The notes under the pieces are model-generated. The model was given only the letters and a program-made list of their open reading frames with translations, was not told the DNA's origin and did not search any database. A program made the position numbers and the translations under genes. Positions 8,756 to 19,827 of a stretch of DNA of 64,000 nucleotides are shown here, one piece after another (position 1 is the stretch's first letter; every line of letters starts with the position of its first letter). Origin of the DNA: Lentisphaerae bacterium GWF2_49_21 (GTDB lineage: Bacteria; Verrucomicrobiota; Lentisphaeria; Victivallales; GWF2-50-93); NCBI GenBank assembly GCA_001804805.1, contig MHBH01000017.1:124001-188000 (forward strand), given 5' to 3'.

Positions 8756-8759
8756 TATC

Positions 8760-9698
8760 TCACACCGGGGCTTCGGTTGAATTGAGGATTTCCTGTATCA
8801 CCGACTGCTTCTTTATGCCGGAATACTGGGCCTTGTTCTCGAGGACGATGCGGTGCGCCAAGGTTGTGACGGCAAGCGCTTTCACATCGTCCGGGAGGAC
8901 GTAATCCCTGCCATTTACAAAAGCCCTGGCCTGAGAGCATCTTGAAATGGTGAGGAGCGCTCTCGGGCTTGCGCCAAGCCTTATGCGCGGATCCTTCCTT
9001 GTCGTGCGTATCAGCCTGACCATGTATGAGGCGATGGATTTTTCTATCTCGACCTTCTTGACATCCTCCTGCAACTTGCAGATCTGGGCGCAGTTGATGA
9101 CCGGTTTCAGCAGCGATATCGGATCCTGCTCCTTGCGGGAATACAGGATCTCCATTTCGCTTTTCTCGTCCGGATAACCAAGGATTATCTGCATGGAGAA
9201 CCTGTCCAGCTGCGCTTCGGGCAGGGGATAGGTTCCATGGTATTCGATCGGGTTTTCAGTTGCAATCACAAGGAACGGACGCGCAAGCTGGTAGGATTCA
9301 GCCTCGACGGTCACTTGTCCTTCGTTCATTGCCTCGAGCAGTGCGGACTGGGTTCTTGGAGAAGCCCTGTTGATTTCATCCGCGAGAAGTATATTCGTGA
9401 AGATCGGGCCTTTCCTGAAATGGAAGTTGCCGTCCTTGGGATTATATACCGGGGAGCCGATGATGTCGTATGGAAGGAGATCCGGTGTGAACTGGATCCT
9501 GTGGAATGATCCGTCGATCGAAAGGGCGAGCGCCTTCGCCATGGTTGTCTTGCCGACTCCGGGGACATCCTCCATGAGGACATTTCCACCGCTGCAGAGC
9601 GCGATTATCAGAAGCTCGACGGCGTCGCTTTTCCCGGATATTATAGAGGAAAGGTTGCTCTTGAGTCTTTCTATTTGTTCTTTACCGTCATGATCCAT
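8760..9698 (-). CDS. MoxR-family AAA+ ATPase
   Basis: A 312-residue AAA+ chaperone-like ATPase. Walker A is GVGKTT (about residue 47), Walker B LLADEINRA, followed by the sensor region and a lid domain (ASPRALL, YVLPDDVKALA) typical of MoxR. These ATPases help insert metals or mature von Willebrand-type client proteins, usually encoded next door. Here no DUF58 or VWA gene follows, which is unusual. The ATG shares one base with the trpS stop (TAATG), so translation is coupled, and it is the last gene of the kinase-ileS operon. Confidence 0.93.
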   Translation of the reverse strand: MDHDGKEQIERLKSNLSSIISGKSDAVELLIIALCSGGNVLMEDVPGVGKTTMAKALALSIDGSFHRIQFTPDLLPYDIIGSPVYNPKDGNFHFRKGPIFTNILLADEINRASPRTQSALLEAMNEGQVTVEAESYQLARPFLVIATENPIEYHGTYPLPEAQLDRFSMQIILGYPDEKSEMEILYSRKEQDPISLLKPVINCAQICKLQEDVKKVEIEKSIASYMVRLIRTTRKDPRIRLGASPRALLTISRCSQARAFVNGRDYVLPDDVKALAVTTLAHRIVLENKAQYSGIKKQSVIQEILNSTEAPV

Positions 9699-10654
9699 TA
9701 TAAACCGACGCTTTCCCTTACTTCCTTGAGTGTTTTTCCAGCGACTTCTCCGGCTTTCTGTGCGCCTTTCTTCAAGAAGGAATCAACATAACCCATATCC
9801 TTGAGAAGTTCCTCCCGTCTTGTACGGAAAGGCCTGAAATACTCCCAGAACACATCGAAAAGCTCCTTCTTGGCATGTCCGTAGCCGTAGCCGCCTTTCC
9901 TGTAGTTTTCCGCCATTGCGGCTGCCTGTGATTCCGACGCGAACAGCTTGTAGAGTGCGAAGACTGGACATTTCTCGGGCTCCTTGGGAGCTTCAAGCGG
10001 CTTGGAGTCGGTGACTATCCCCATGATTTTCTTCCTGATCTCCTTTTCATTCCCGAAAAGTTCGATGGTGTTGCCATAGGTCTTTGACATCTTCTGTCCG
10101 TCGGTGCCGGGGACGATCGCGACATCGTCGCGTATCGTGGATTCAGGCATGACCAGGATGTTCCCGTATTTATTGTTGAATCTCTGGGCGATGTCGCGCG
10201 CCACTTCGACATGCTGCTTCTGGTCCTTGCCGACCGGGACGATGTTGGACTTGTAGATGAGGATGTCGGCGGCCATGAGGACAGGATATGCGAAAAGCCC
10301 ATGGTTCGGGCTGAATCCGTGAGCCAGCTTGTCCTTGTAGCTGTGGCATCGTTCGAGAAGTCCCATTGGAGTGACGCATGAAAGTATCCACGTGAATTCC
10401 GGGATTGACAATATGTCGGACTGTTTGAAGAAGAGAGTCTCCTCTGTAAGGCCGCATGCGATGAAATCAACGGCGACATCCCTGACACGCTCCCTCAGCT
10501 TTTCGGGCTCAGGCAGGACTGTCAGTGCATGGTAGTCGGCGATGAAAAGGAAGGCCTCCCCTTTTTTAGAGAGTTCCATTGCCGGCTTCATCATGCCAAA
10601 ATAATTGCCTATGTGGATTGTGCCGGAAGGTTGTATGCCTGATAGGATTCTCAT
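9698..10654 (-). CDS. trpS: Tryptophanyl-tRNA synthetase
   Basis: A 318-residue class Ic aminoacyl-tRNA synthetase charging tRNA-Trp. The HIGH-type motif is HIGN within PSGTIHIGNYFG (residues 9-20), and the KMSKS motif reads KMSKT near residue 193. Length is normal for bacterial TrpRS. It begins 9 bp after the upstream zinc-ribbon gene and overlaps the MoxR start by one base, so it lies deep inside the minus-strand operon. Confidence 0.97.
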   Translation of the reverse strand: MRILSGIQPSGTIHIGNYFGMMKPAMELSKKGEAFLFIADYHALTVLPEPEKLRERVRDVAVDFIACGLTEETLFFKQSDILSIPEFTWILSCVTPMGLLERCHSYKDKLAHGFSPNHGLFAYPVLMAADILIYKSNIVPVGKDQKQHVEVARDIAQRFNNKYGNILVMPESTIRDDVAIVPGTDGQKMSKTYGNTIELFGNEKEIRKKIMGIVTDSKPLEAPKEPEKCPVFALYKLFASESQAAAMAENYRKGGYGYGHAKKELFDVFWEYFRPFRTRREELLKDMGYVDSFLKKGAQKAGEVAGKTLKEVRESVGL

Positions 10655-10663
10655 CGTGGGAAA

Positions 10664-13015
<2,352 letters not shown>

Positions 13016-13033
13016 GTTGACTACAAGAGCCTC

Positions 13034-16000
13034 TTAAACTTTTCGTATTGATATTTTACATTCCAAACCGTTAATATTCTCCGGAATCACGTTTTCTGCA
13101 AGTGGATTTTGCTCAAGTTTTAACGCTAAAGTCTCATTTCTGACATATTCGCTGAAGTTTTTTAGCGAGGAAACCAGTTCGGGAGGACCTGAAAAGTAAA
13201 TCTCTATCCTGTCAGAGACCTCGAATCCGGATTCCTTCCTCATGTTCTGTATCCTGCTGACAAACTCCCTGGACAGGCCTTCCTCCTTGAGTTCAGGATC
13301 TATGACAGTGTCGAGGGCGATGGTTATCTCGGCCTCAGTTGCAACTGTCAGGCCGGCCTTCTCCTCGCGCTGTATGACGACATCATCCTGCGTCAGCACA
13401 TGTTCAGTCCCGTTTGAAAGACTGAGCGTATATGTCCCGCCTGTTACAAGGCCGTGTATGGCTGAATGATCAAGGGTGGAGATCAGGGAGGCGGCCTCCT
13501 TCATGTCCTTGCCAAGCTTTGAACCGAGCGACTTGAAGTTCGCCTTCGCATTCCATTTCACAAGCTCTGTCTCATCAGCCCTGAACTGGACTTCCTTTAC
13601 GTTCAGCTCCTCGGCGATGATATCGGATGTTTCAGACAACATCCTGCGTATCTCCTCGGAATGTATTGCAATTACCACCTTCCTGAGCGGCTGGCGCACG
13701 CGTATTGAAAGCTGGGAGCGGAGATGCCTTCCGAGCGAGACGGCCCTGATCGTATGCTCCATCTGCTTCTCAAGCCTCTCGTCCCTCCTGAATTTTTCAG
13801 GAATCGGATAGTCGCAGAGATGCACTGATTCGGGCATGTCCGCCGACTTGAGGTTCTTGTAGATGGACTCTGTTATATATGGAATGAACGGAGCGGCCGT
13901 TTTGCAGAATGTCACAAGCACATAGTGGAGCGTCCTGTAGGCGTTGTCCTTGTCGCTGTCGTTCTGGCTCTTCCAGAAACGCCTCCTGCTCCTGCGGATA
14001 TACCAGTTGGTAAGGTCGTCTATGAACTTCTCAAAGCGGTTGGCCGCCTGCTGAAGCATGTAATTGTCCATCGAATCCGATATCTCCTCGACCATCTCGG
14101 AGAGCGAAGAGAGTATCCAGCGGTCGAGCGGATGCTGAGGATTCTCCGGGGCCGACGGTATTTTTGGCGGCTCCCACTTGTCGAGATTCGCATAGGTCAC
14201 AAAGAAGCTGTATGAATTCCAGAGCGGGATCAGCACCCCTCGCAGGATGTCCTTTATTCCAGTCTCGGAGAATCGCAGGTCTTCGCCCCTGACAACCGAG
14301 GAACCAAGGAGGAAAAGCCTCAGCGAGTCCGCCCCGTAGCTGTCGATGATCTGTTTTGGATCCGGATAATTCTTCTTCCTCTTTGACATCTTCTGCCCGT
14401 CTTCAGCGAGGATGAGCCCGTTCACGACGACATTCTTGAATGCCGACTTGTCGAAGAGCGCCGCACTGAGGACGACGAGCGTGTAGAACCAGCCTCTTGT
14501 CTGATCGAGCCCTTCCGCGATGAAGTCCGCCGGGAAGTTCGCCTCGAAATGGGCCTTGTTCTCAAATGGATAATGCTGCTGGGCGTATGGCATCGAACCG
14601 CTTTCAAACCAGCAGTCCAGGACTTCCGGGATCCTGACAAGAGCATCGCCGCCTTTTCTTGACGGGATTTTCACCGGATCGACGAAATGCTTGTGTATGT
14701 CTGGAAGCTTTGCCCCGGAGAGTTTTTCAAGTTCGGCAACTGAACCGACGCAGATGGTTTCGCCCGTCTTCTGATTCCGCCATATCGGGAGCGGGCATCC
14801 CCAGTAGCGGTTCCTGCTTACCGCCCAGTCACGTGCGTTCTCCAGCCACTTGCCGAATCTTCCGTCGCGGATATGCGAGGGCACCCAGTTGATTCCGGAA
14901 TTAGCCCTTAGCATCTTCTCCTTGATGGGATCTATCTTCACGAACCATGTCGAGATGCTCCTGTAGATGAGCGGACTGTCGTCCCTCCAGCAGTGCGGGT
15001 AGTTGTGCTTTATCGTTCCCCGGTGGACAAGCTTGCCTTCTGTCTTCAGCCGTCTGATTATATCCTTGTCAGTTTCCTTCACATAGCGTCCAGCATAGTC
15101 GGGGACTTCAGCCGTGAAATTACATTCCTCGTCGACGGGGCACACTTCCGGAATTCCGAATTTCTTGGCGGCGGCCGCGTCGTCCTCGCCGAAGCCGGGA
15201 GCCATATGCACGATGCCAGTGCCGTCTTCAATGCTTACGAATTCAGCGTTGACGATCCTGAACGCGCCTTTTTCTGCGAGTTTCGCAAAATACGGGAAGA
15301 GGGGGATGTATTTCCTGCCTTCGAGCTTTGAGCCCTTGAACTTGTCGACGATCTGATAATCCTCCGGCTTTTTATAGTAGGAACCGAGCCTTGCCTCCGC
15401 GAGCACGTAGAAATTGTCCTTGTCTTTCACCTTTACATATTCTATATCTGCGCCTGCGGCAAGTGCGAGGTTTGAAGGAAGCGTCCAAGGTGTCGTCGTC
15501 CATGCAAGATATGAGAGGGTGCTGTCTTCAATGTCCTGGAAACGCAGGGTTATTGCCGGATCCTCGACTTCCTCGTAGCCCTGGTTCGCCTCGAAGTTGG
15601 AGAGGGGCGTCGCGCATCTCGGGCAATAAGGAAGGATCTTGTAGCCCTCGTAGATGAGGCCCTGGTCCCAGAGCTGTTTCACAACCCACCAGATCGACTC
15701 CATGTAGTCGCGGTCCATGGTCTTGTAGCCGCGCTTGAAGTCCACCCAGCGGCCCATGCGCCTGACAGTGGCCTCCCATTCGGCGGTATATCTGAGGACG
15801 ATTCCACGGCATGACTCGTTGAACTTGTCTATCCCGTATTTTTCTATGTCCTTTTTGCCGGCAAGGTTGAGCTCCTTCTCCATCTCATATTCCACTGGCA
15901 GCCCATGGCAGTCCCAGCCGAAGACACGGTCGACATATTTTCCCTTCATCGTCTGATATCTGGGGATGACGTCCTTTATCGTGCCGGCGAGGAGATGTCC

Positions 16001-16168
16001 GTAGTGGGGAAGGCCTGTCGCGAAAGGAGGGCCGTCGTAGAAGACGAATTCATCTCCTCCCTTGCGGAGGGAGACGGACTTTTCAAAAATCTGTTCCTTC
16101 CCCCAGTATTCGAGCGTCTTTTTCTCTATTTCAGGAAAGTTCGCCTGGTTGTTTACAGGATTGAACAT
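13034..16168 (-). CDS. ileS: Isoleucyl-tRNA synthetase, eukaryote-like (type 2) form
   Basis: A 1044-residue class Ia synthetase charging tRNA-Ile. The HIGH motif is HYGH in PHYGHLLAGTIKDVIPRYQ (about residues 55-75) and the KMSKS motif is KMSKR (about 591-595). The sequence around HYGH (DGPPFATGLPHYGH, RFGWDCHGLPVEYEME) and the length match type 2 IleRS, the branch that includes eukaryotic cytosolic and mupirocin-resistant bacterial enzymes. The anticodon-binding and C-terminal domains are intact. It starts 33 bp after the kinase gene and is followed 18 bp later by the zinc-ribbon gene. A one-mismatch TGCGAANTTCGCA copy is at 15274. Confidence 0.96.
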   Translation of the reverse strand: MFNPVNNQANFPEIEKKTLEYWGKEQIFEKSVSLRKGGDEFVFYDGPPFATGLPHYGHLLAGTIKDVIPRYQTMKGKYVDRVFGWDCHGLPVEYEMEKELNLAGKKDIEKYGIDKFNESCRGIVLRYTAEWEATVRRMGRWVDFKRGYKTMDRDYMESIWWVVKQLWDQGLIYEGYKILPYCPRCATPLSNFEANQGYEEVEDPAITLRFQDIEDSTLSYLAWTTTPWTLPSNLALAAGADIEYVKVKDKDNFYVLAEARLGSYYKKPEDYQIVDKFKGSKLEGRKYIPLFPYFAKLAEKGAFRIVNAEFVSIEDGTGIVHMAPGFGEDDAAAAKKFGIPEVCPVDEECNFTAEVPDYAGRYVKETDKDIIRRLKTEGKLVHRGTIKHNYPHCWRDDSPLIYRSISTWFVKIDPIKEKMLRANSGINWVPSHIRDGRFGKWLENARDWAVSRNRYWGCPLPIWRNQKTGETICVGSVAELEKLSGAKLPDIHKHFVDPVKIPSRKGGDALVRIPEVLDCWFESGSMPYAQQHYPFENKAHFEANFPADFIAEGLDQTRGWFYTLVVLSAALFDKSAFKNVVVNGLILAEDGQKMSKRKKNYPDPKQIIDSYGADSLRLFLLGSSVVRGEDLRFSETGIKDILRGVLIPLWNSYSFFVTYANLDKWEPPKIPSAPENPQHPLDRWILSSLSEMVEEISDSMDNYMLQQAANRFEKFIDDLTNWYIRRSRRRFWKSQNDSDKDNAYRTLHYVLVTFCKTAAPFIPYITESIYKNLKSADMPESVHLCDYPIPEKFRRDERLEKQMEHTIRAVSLGRHLRSQLSIRVRQPLRKVVIAIHSEEIRRMLSETSDIIAEELNVKEVQFRADETELVKWNAKANFKSLGSKLGKDMKEAASLISTLDHSAIHGLVTGGTYTLSLSNGTEHVLTQDDVVIQREEKAGLTVATEAEITIALDTVIDPELKEEGLSREFVSRIQNMRKESGFEVSDRIEIYFSGPPELVSSLKNFSEYVRNETLALKLEQNPLAENVIPENINGLECKISIRKV

Positions 16169-16201
16169 TCTGGATTCTTCCTTTCATCGTCACTTGGGGA
16201 T

Positions 16202-17809
16202 TTATTGCCCGTCGTTGAGGGATTGCTCGACCTTGGTGAGCGCTTCGATGAGTTCAGCCGGGGTCTGGTACCTCTTGGACGCATCCTTCGCCATCATCTT
16301 GAGGATGGCCTCTTCAACCTGCGGCGAGAGATCATTGCGCATGGATTTCGGATTCGGGACGGCTTCATTGAGGGCTTTCATGAGGACGTTCACCGAAGTC
16401 TCCCCTTCAAACGCCGGTCTCCCGACAACCATGTGGAAGAGCGTCGCTCCGAGGCTGTAGATGTCGGCCCTGGTGTCGACATTCCTGAAATCCCTGATCT
16501 GTTCGGGACTCATATAGGCAGGAGAACCCATGATCTCATGGGCTTCTGTAAACGTGGGTTCTGTCTTCATCTCCTTCGCGAGCCCAAGGTCGGCCAGCTT
16601 GATGGCGCCGTTCTTGGAAAGCATTATGTTGTCAGGCTTGATGTCGCGGTGGACTATGTCGAACTGCGAAGCTATGCTGATTGCGTTTGCCGCCGCGAGT
16701 ATTATCCTGATGCTCTCCTTTTCGTCCATCGCCCCGCCGGACCTTATGATGTCGCCGACGGTTCCGGAATCCATGTATTCAAGGGAGATATAATAGAAGC
16801 CCCGTATGTCGTCGCGGCCTGCGTCCATGACGGGCACGACGTTCGGATGCTTGATCTTCGCGACATATTTCGCCTCACGCAAAAATCTCCTGGCGGATTC
16901 GGAATCTTCGGGGCCGAGCATCTTCGAGGAGACAAGTTTAAGTGCGACAGGGATGTCCAGTATCGTATGGGTCGCCAGATATACGGCGCACATTCCACCC
17001 TGGCCGATCTTCTTGATGATCCTGTTGTTGCCGATAGTGTCCCCTTCGCGGAGGTTGTATGAATCCTTCTTGATTGGCACGGCTGAAATTCCGGCCTCCT
17101 TGAAGCTGATGGTCTTGGTCTCATGCGGTGAAACACTTGACTTCTCCCTGCCTGCATCGGCGAACCTCTCCTCGCGGCAGCTCTTTATCTTGGAGTAGGG
17201 GAAGCGGATCGTGTTGGAACGTCCGCCTTCGACGACCTCAAGGATTACGACGTCTGGAAGAGTGCTGGAGATTTTCGACACCTCCACAACCCTGCCGTCG
17301 TTGAGTTCAAGTATGAACGGACCCAGGGCGTTCCCGGATTCGTCCGAAGCGATTCTTGCGAAATACTGCTGGTTCATCACAGGTGCAAGTTCAGGGGAGG
17401 TGTCTGACATCGACTCCTCCTGATATTCATATTTGAGATGTGATTCGGGAAGTTCGCCGTCCAATGCCTTGTCGTCGCCGGTATCTCCAGCTTTCTCATC
17501 CGGCTTCTCCTCAAGCGTTTTTGCGGGCTGCTTCGCGAGCATGATGAACATGTAGACTGGGTATATCCAGGGAAGGACAAGGCCGAGCAGGAAATGTATC
17601 AGCCTGTTTTTGCCGGAAATTTCAGCGAGAGTAGCCGAGGCAAAAGGACTGCCCAAAAAGAACGCGATGACTATTGAGACGGCTATGATGCTGCCCCATT
17701 CCGGGTTGAGCCCGTTCTCCACCGCCCTGTCATATATGCTTCCGAGAAATGCGATGAAGGCCGTGAGCCAGCCAAAGATAAAGTCCCTGAGAAAATATAC
17801 GTAATTCAT
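16202..17809 (-). CDS. Membrane-anchored Hanks-type serine/threonine protein kinase
   Basis: A 535-residue kinase with inverted layout. Two or three membrane helices lie at the N-terminus (about residues 10-120, including GSIIAVSIVIAFFLG). A linker holds a small beta-rich segment (about 155-215). The kinase domain is C-terminal (about 255-525). It has the glycine loop IGQGGMCAVYLA, catalytic loop HRDIKPDN (about 386), DLG in place of DFG, and APE-like SPEQ. PknB-type kinases usually put the kinase first and the helix after it. As first gene of an operon with ileS and trpS it may link signalling to translation, though this is inference. Confidence 0.93.
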   Translation of the reverse strand: MNYVYFLRDFIFGWLTAFIAFLGSIYDRAVENGLNPEWGSIIAVSIVIAFFLGSPFASATLAEISGKNRLIHFLLGLVLPWIYPVYMFIMLAKQPAKTLEEKPDEKAGDTGDDKALDGELPESHLKYEYQEESMSDTSPELAPVMNQQYFARIASDESGNALGPFILELNDGRVVEVSKISSTLPDVVILEVVEGGRSNTIRFPYSKIKSCREERFADAGREKSSVSPHETKTISFKEAGISAVPIKKDSYNLREGDTIGNNRIIKKIGQGGMCAVYLATHTILDIPVALKLVSSKMLGPEDSESARRFLREAKYVAKIKHPNVVPVMDAGRDDIRGFYYISLEYMDSGTVGDIIRSGGAMDEKESIRIILAAANAISIASQFDIVHRDIKPDNIMLSKNGAIKLADLGLAKEMKTEPTFTEAHEIMGSPAYMSPEQIRDFRNVDTRADIYSLGATLFHMVVGRPAFEGETSVNVLMKALNEAVPNPKSMRNDLSPQVEEAILKMMAKDASKRYQTPAELIEALTKVEQSLNDGQ

Positions 17810-17939
17810 AATTTAATTCCGGAAATAAAATCCACGAATCCGCTAATATAACCAATCCTTGTGAATTTTCGAGATTGAAAACGAAGTTTTAACTGATAAA
17901 ATTCCACGACTGGAAATCTCCCCTTGCGGATGCTTGTGG

Positions 17940-19211
17940 CTAACTCCCCGGTTTGACATCCATTATCCGCAGGTATCTCGGTTCTTTTACCAGGAATATG
18001 CCCCAGAGGAATGACATCGCGCTCAGGCAGAGGCATGCCGTGAAGACCGCCCTCAGGCCGAATGTTTCCGCGGCAAGCCCCGCAAGGAGCGGAGCCGCTA
18101 TCATCGGAACCGACAATATGAGGTTGCCGACGGTCAGATGTGCTATCCTGCAGTCATGCGGACATGTCTCGAGCAGCATGTTGGTGTGCGATATGAACGA
18201 ACAGCTGATGCATATCCCGGTCAGGAAGTATATGATGACGCAGAGAAGCTGTCCGGAGCCGAATATCAGGAAGCCAAGTGTGACGACCTGCATGGCAGTT
18301 CCAAGGATGACACCTAGCCTGTGGCCATATTTGTCGCCGAACCGCCCAAGGAAGAGATTGGAGAGCGCGGAACCGAAGCTCATGGCGGCTCCGCAGGATA
18401 CCACCATGGAACTGCTGAGGGAGCCTCCTTCTGCGGAAGTGAAATATATCGCTATGAAAGGGACGATGCAGAATCCCAGCGAGGCCAGCAGCCTGCAGAC
18501 GAGAAAGGACCTGAAGTTCAGATCCCTTATGCTTTTCCGGAAACTCGATATGATATCACCAGGCCCGATCCGCCTTTGAGGAGTTTCCACCTTGTCGGCC
18601 GGATCGTCCACCAGCATGAATGTGATGATCGACAGCGCCGCGAAGAAACCGGCGGCAAAATAAAGGACGGCATAGGCGGAATGGCCGCCAACAGCCTTTA
18701 TTATGAAGCCGGCCGCAAATGCCCCGATAGTTCCCATGAGGGCGGATGCAAAAAAGGATATGCCCATCACTGTCCCCCTTATCTTCTCCTCGAAAAGATG
18801 GGCCAGCCAGTCGAGCCACACTCCGGCAATCATTCCAATTGCCGCCATGAAACAGGCGTAGGAACCGAGAAGCGCCCATTTGAGCAGGGACGGCGCGAGA
18901 TGGTTTTCGAACACGATCAGCAGGCCGCTGACGAAAAGGAACGGGATCATCGCGACAAGATGCCAGATGATTAGATTCCTCTTCCTGTTCCTGATGGATG
19001 AGAAAAAGTACATTCCAAGGAGCTGGGGTATGACGAGAAGGCATGCCTCTATCGCACCGATTGAGCCTATGGTCCTGTCGTCCGCGCCGAGTTCCCTGAG
19101 CAGGACGGCCAGCACCGTCGCCGAAGAGATCAAGGAGGCGTTGAATCCCCAGAACCCTTCCCCGGAGATGAATATCAATGAATTCTTGAATGTTGACTTG
19201 TCGACTGCCAT
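17940..19211 (-). CDS. Major facilitator superfamily transporter
   Basis: A 423-residue membrane transporter with about 12 predicted helices in two halves split by a cytoplasmic loop near residues 205-230. The motif GRFGDKYGHRLG in the second half is the MFS loop signature. The substrate is unknown; a sugar or drug role are both possible. The ATG at 19211 (MAVDKSTFKNS) is preferred over an ATG 93 bp upstream because AAGGA lies about 10 nt before it and the extra 31 residues are uncharacteristic. A 130-bp gap separates it from the kinase operon. Confidence 0.87.
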   Translation of the reverse strand: MAVDKSTFKNSLIFISGEGFWGFNASLISSATVLAVLLRELGADDRTIGSIGAIEACLLVIPQLLGMYFFSSIRNRKRNLIIWHLVAMIPFLFVSGLLIVFENHLAPSLLKWALLGSYACFMAAIGMIAGVWLDWLAHLFEEKIRGTVMGISFFASALMGTIGAFAAGFIIKAVGGHSAYAVLYFAAGFFAALSIITFMLVDDPADKVETPQRRIGPGDIISSFRKSIRDLNFRSFLVCRLLASLGFCIVPFIAIYFTSAEGGSLSSSMVVSCGAAMSFGSALSNLFLGRFGDKYGHRLGVILGTAMQVVTLGFLIFGSGQLLCVIIYFLTGICISCSFISHTNMLLETCPHDCRIAHLTVGNLILSVPMIAAPLLAGLAAETFGLRAVFTACLCLSAMSFLWGIFLVKEPRYLRIMDVKPGS

Positions 19212-19282
19212 TGGATAATTCCTTGAGAACCATAGTTGCCAGATGCAAATGCAAAATTGCTTCTTTTGAACTGATTGCTTTT

Positions 19283-19400
19283 GTTGGAGTACCACGTGAC
19301 TCACGTGGCAAGCTTTCTGCGTCCGCCATAGCTTCTTTGCGAAGGCGGAAGCTTGCGGAATCTGTTAAATAATAAGGCAAACTAAAGTTTGTACTCCAAC
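19283..19400. repeat. REPIN bounded by GTTGGAG and CTCCAAC
   Basis: The left hairpin is CCACGTG/CACGTGG after a GGAG foot. The right hairpin on the minus strand is CAAAC/GTTTG after GGAG. Positions 19299-19354 are shared with 50813-50869. Confidence 0.75.
19322..19349 (-). repeat. Dispersed TCCGCC/GGCGGA hairpin, copy b
   Basis: TCCGCC at 19322-19327 pairs with GGCGGA at 19344-19349. The copy at 50837-50864 has TCCACC and GGTGGA, a compensated change. Confidence 0.7.
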
Positions 19401-19721
19401 GGGCATGTTCCCGCAACGGCTCTTATGTGTTTATGCAATCAACTCTTCCTGATAATACCTGTCCAGACATTGGGTGCGGAAAGTAATGATTGAAGATGGC
19501 ATTGTCAAGTTATATGAACATGAAAATTGCTGTTTCAGCTAACTGGGGATATATTGAATGACAATAGCTGATTGCGATAAAAAACAAGTGCTCGTTGAGG
19601 ATATTGGATTAACGTGCCTTTGTTGGAGTTCACAGCTTCAGCGTGTTCTTTTCTTATATGGTCTTAATTAGTGGAGCTGATTTCGAAAATACAAGAAAAC
19701 GGTTGTTGCGGAAACAAGCAC

Positions 19722-19790
19722 GTTGGAGTTCACAACTTTAGTTGTGTCTTATCATCAACAGGAAGCACATCTAAAGCTGTGAACTCCAAC
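19722..19790. repeat. REPIN bounded by GTTGGAG and CTCCAAC
   Basis: GGAGTTCACAACTTTAGTTG at the left and, on the minus strand, GGAGTTCACAGCTTTAGATG at the right. The two hairpins have different stem bases but the same TTTAG core. Confidence 0.8.
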
Positions 19791-19827
19791 GAAAACGAAT
19801 AGAAGGATGAAAGGAAAGAGAGTGTTA

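Larger units (their letters stand above)
7919..8759. repeat. 841-bp gene-free region built of REP-like hairpins and dispersed repeats
   Basis: No credible gene is present. From left to right it holds: a REPIN at 8081-8158; two direct copies of an 80-95 bp unit (8187-8280 and 8602-8680), each ending in a GGAGCGCC hairpin read on the minus strand (8246-8277 and 8656-8679); a single GTAG-foot REP at 8354-8379; a TCCGCC...GGCG hairpin at 8422-8454; a second REPIN at 8478-8530; and a short TCCACTGACG tandem array at 8723-8755. The region looks like a landing zone for short non-autonomous elements. Confidence 0.75.
19212..19827. repeat. 616-bp gene-free region with REPINs and a dispersed hairpin
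   Basis: No credible gene is seen. The region holds the REPIN at 19283-19400, which encloses a TCCGCC/GGCGGA hairpin at 19322-19349; a solitary GGAG-foot hairpin at 19625-19650 (arm partly deleted); and a second REPIN at 19722-19790. The stretch 19401-19620 shows no recognisable structure. Confidence 0.7.

Noticed and set aside
15905-17062. 385-codon plus-strand frame
   Set aside because: Antisense across the ileS/kinase junction; both sense genes are certain.
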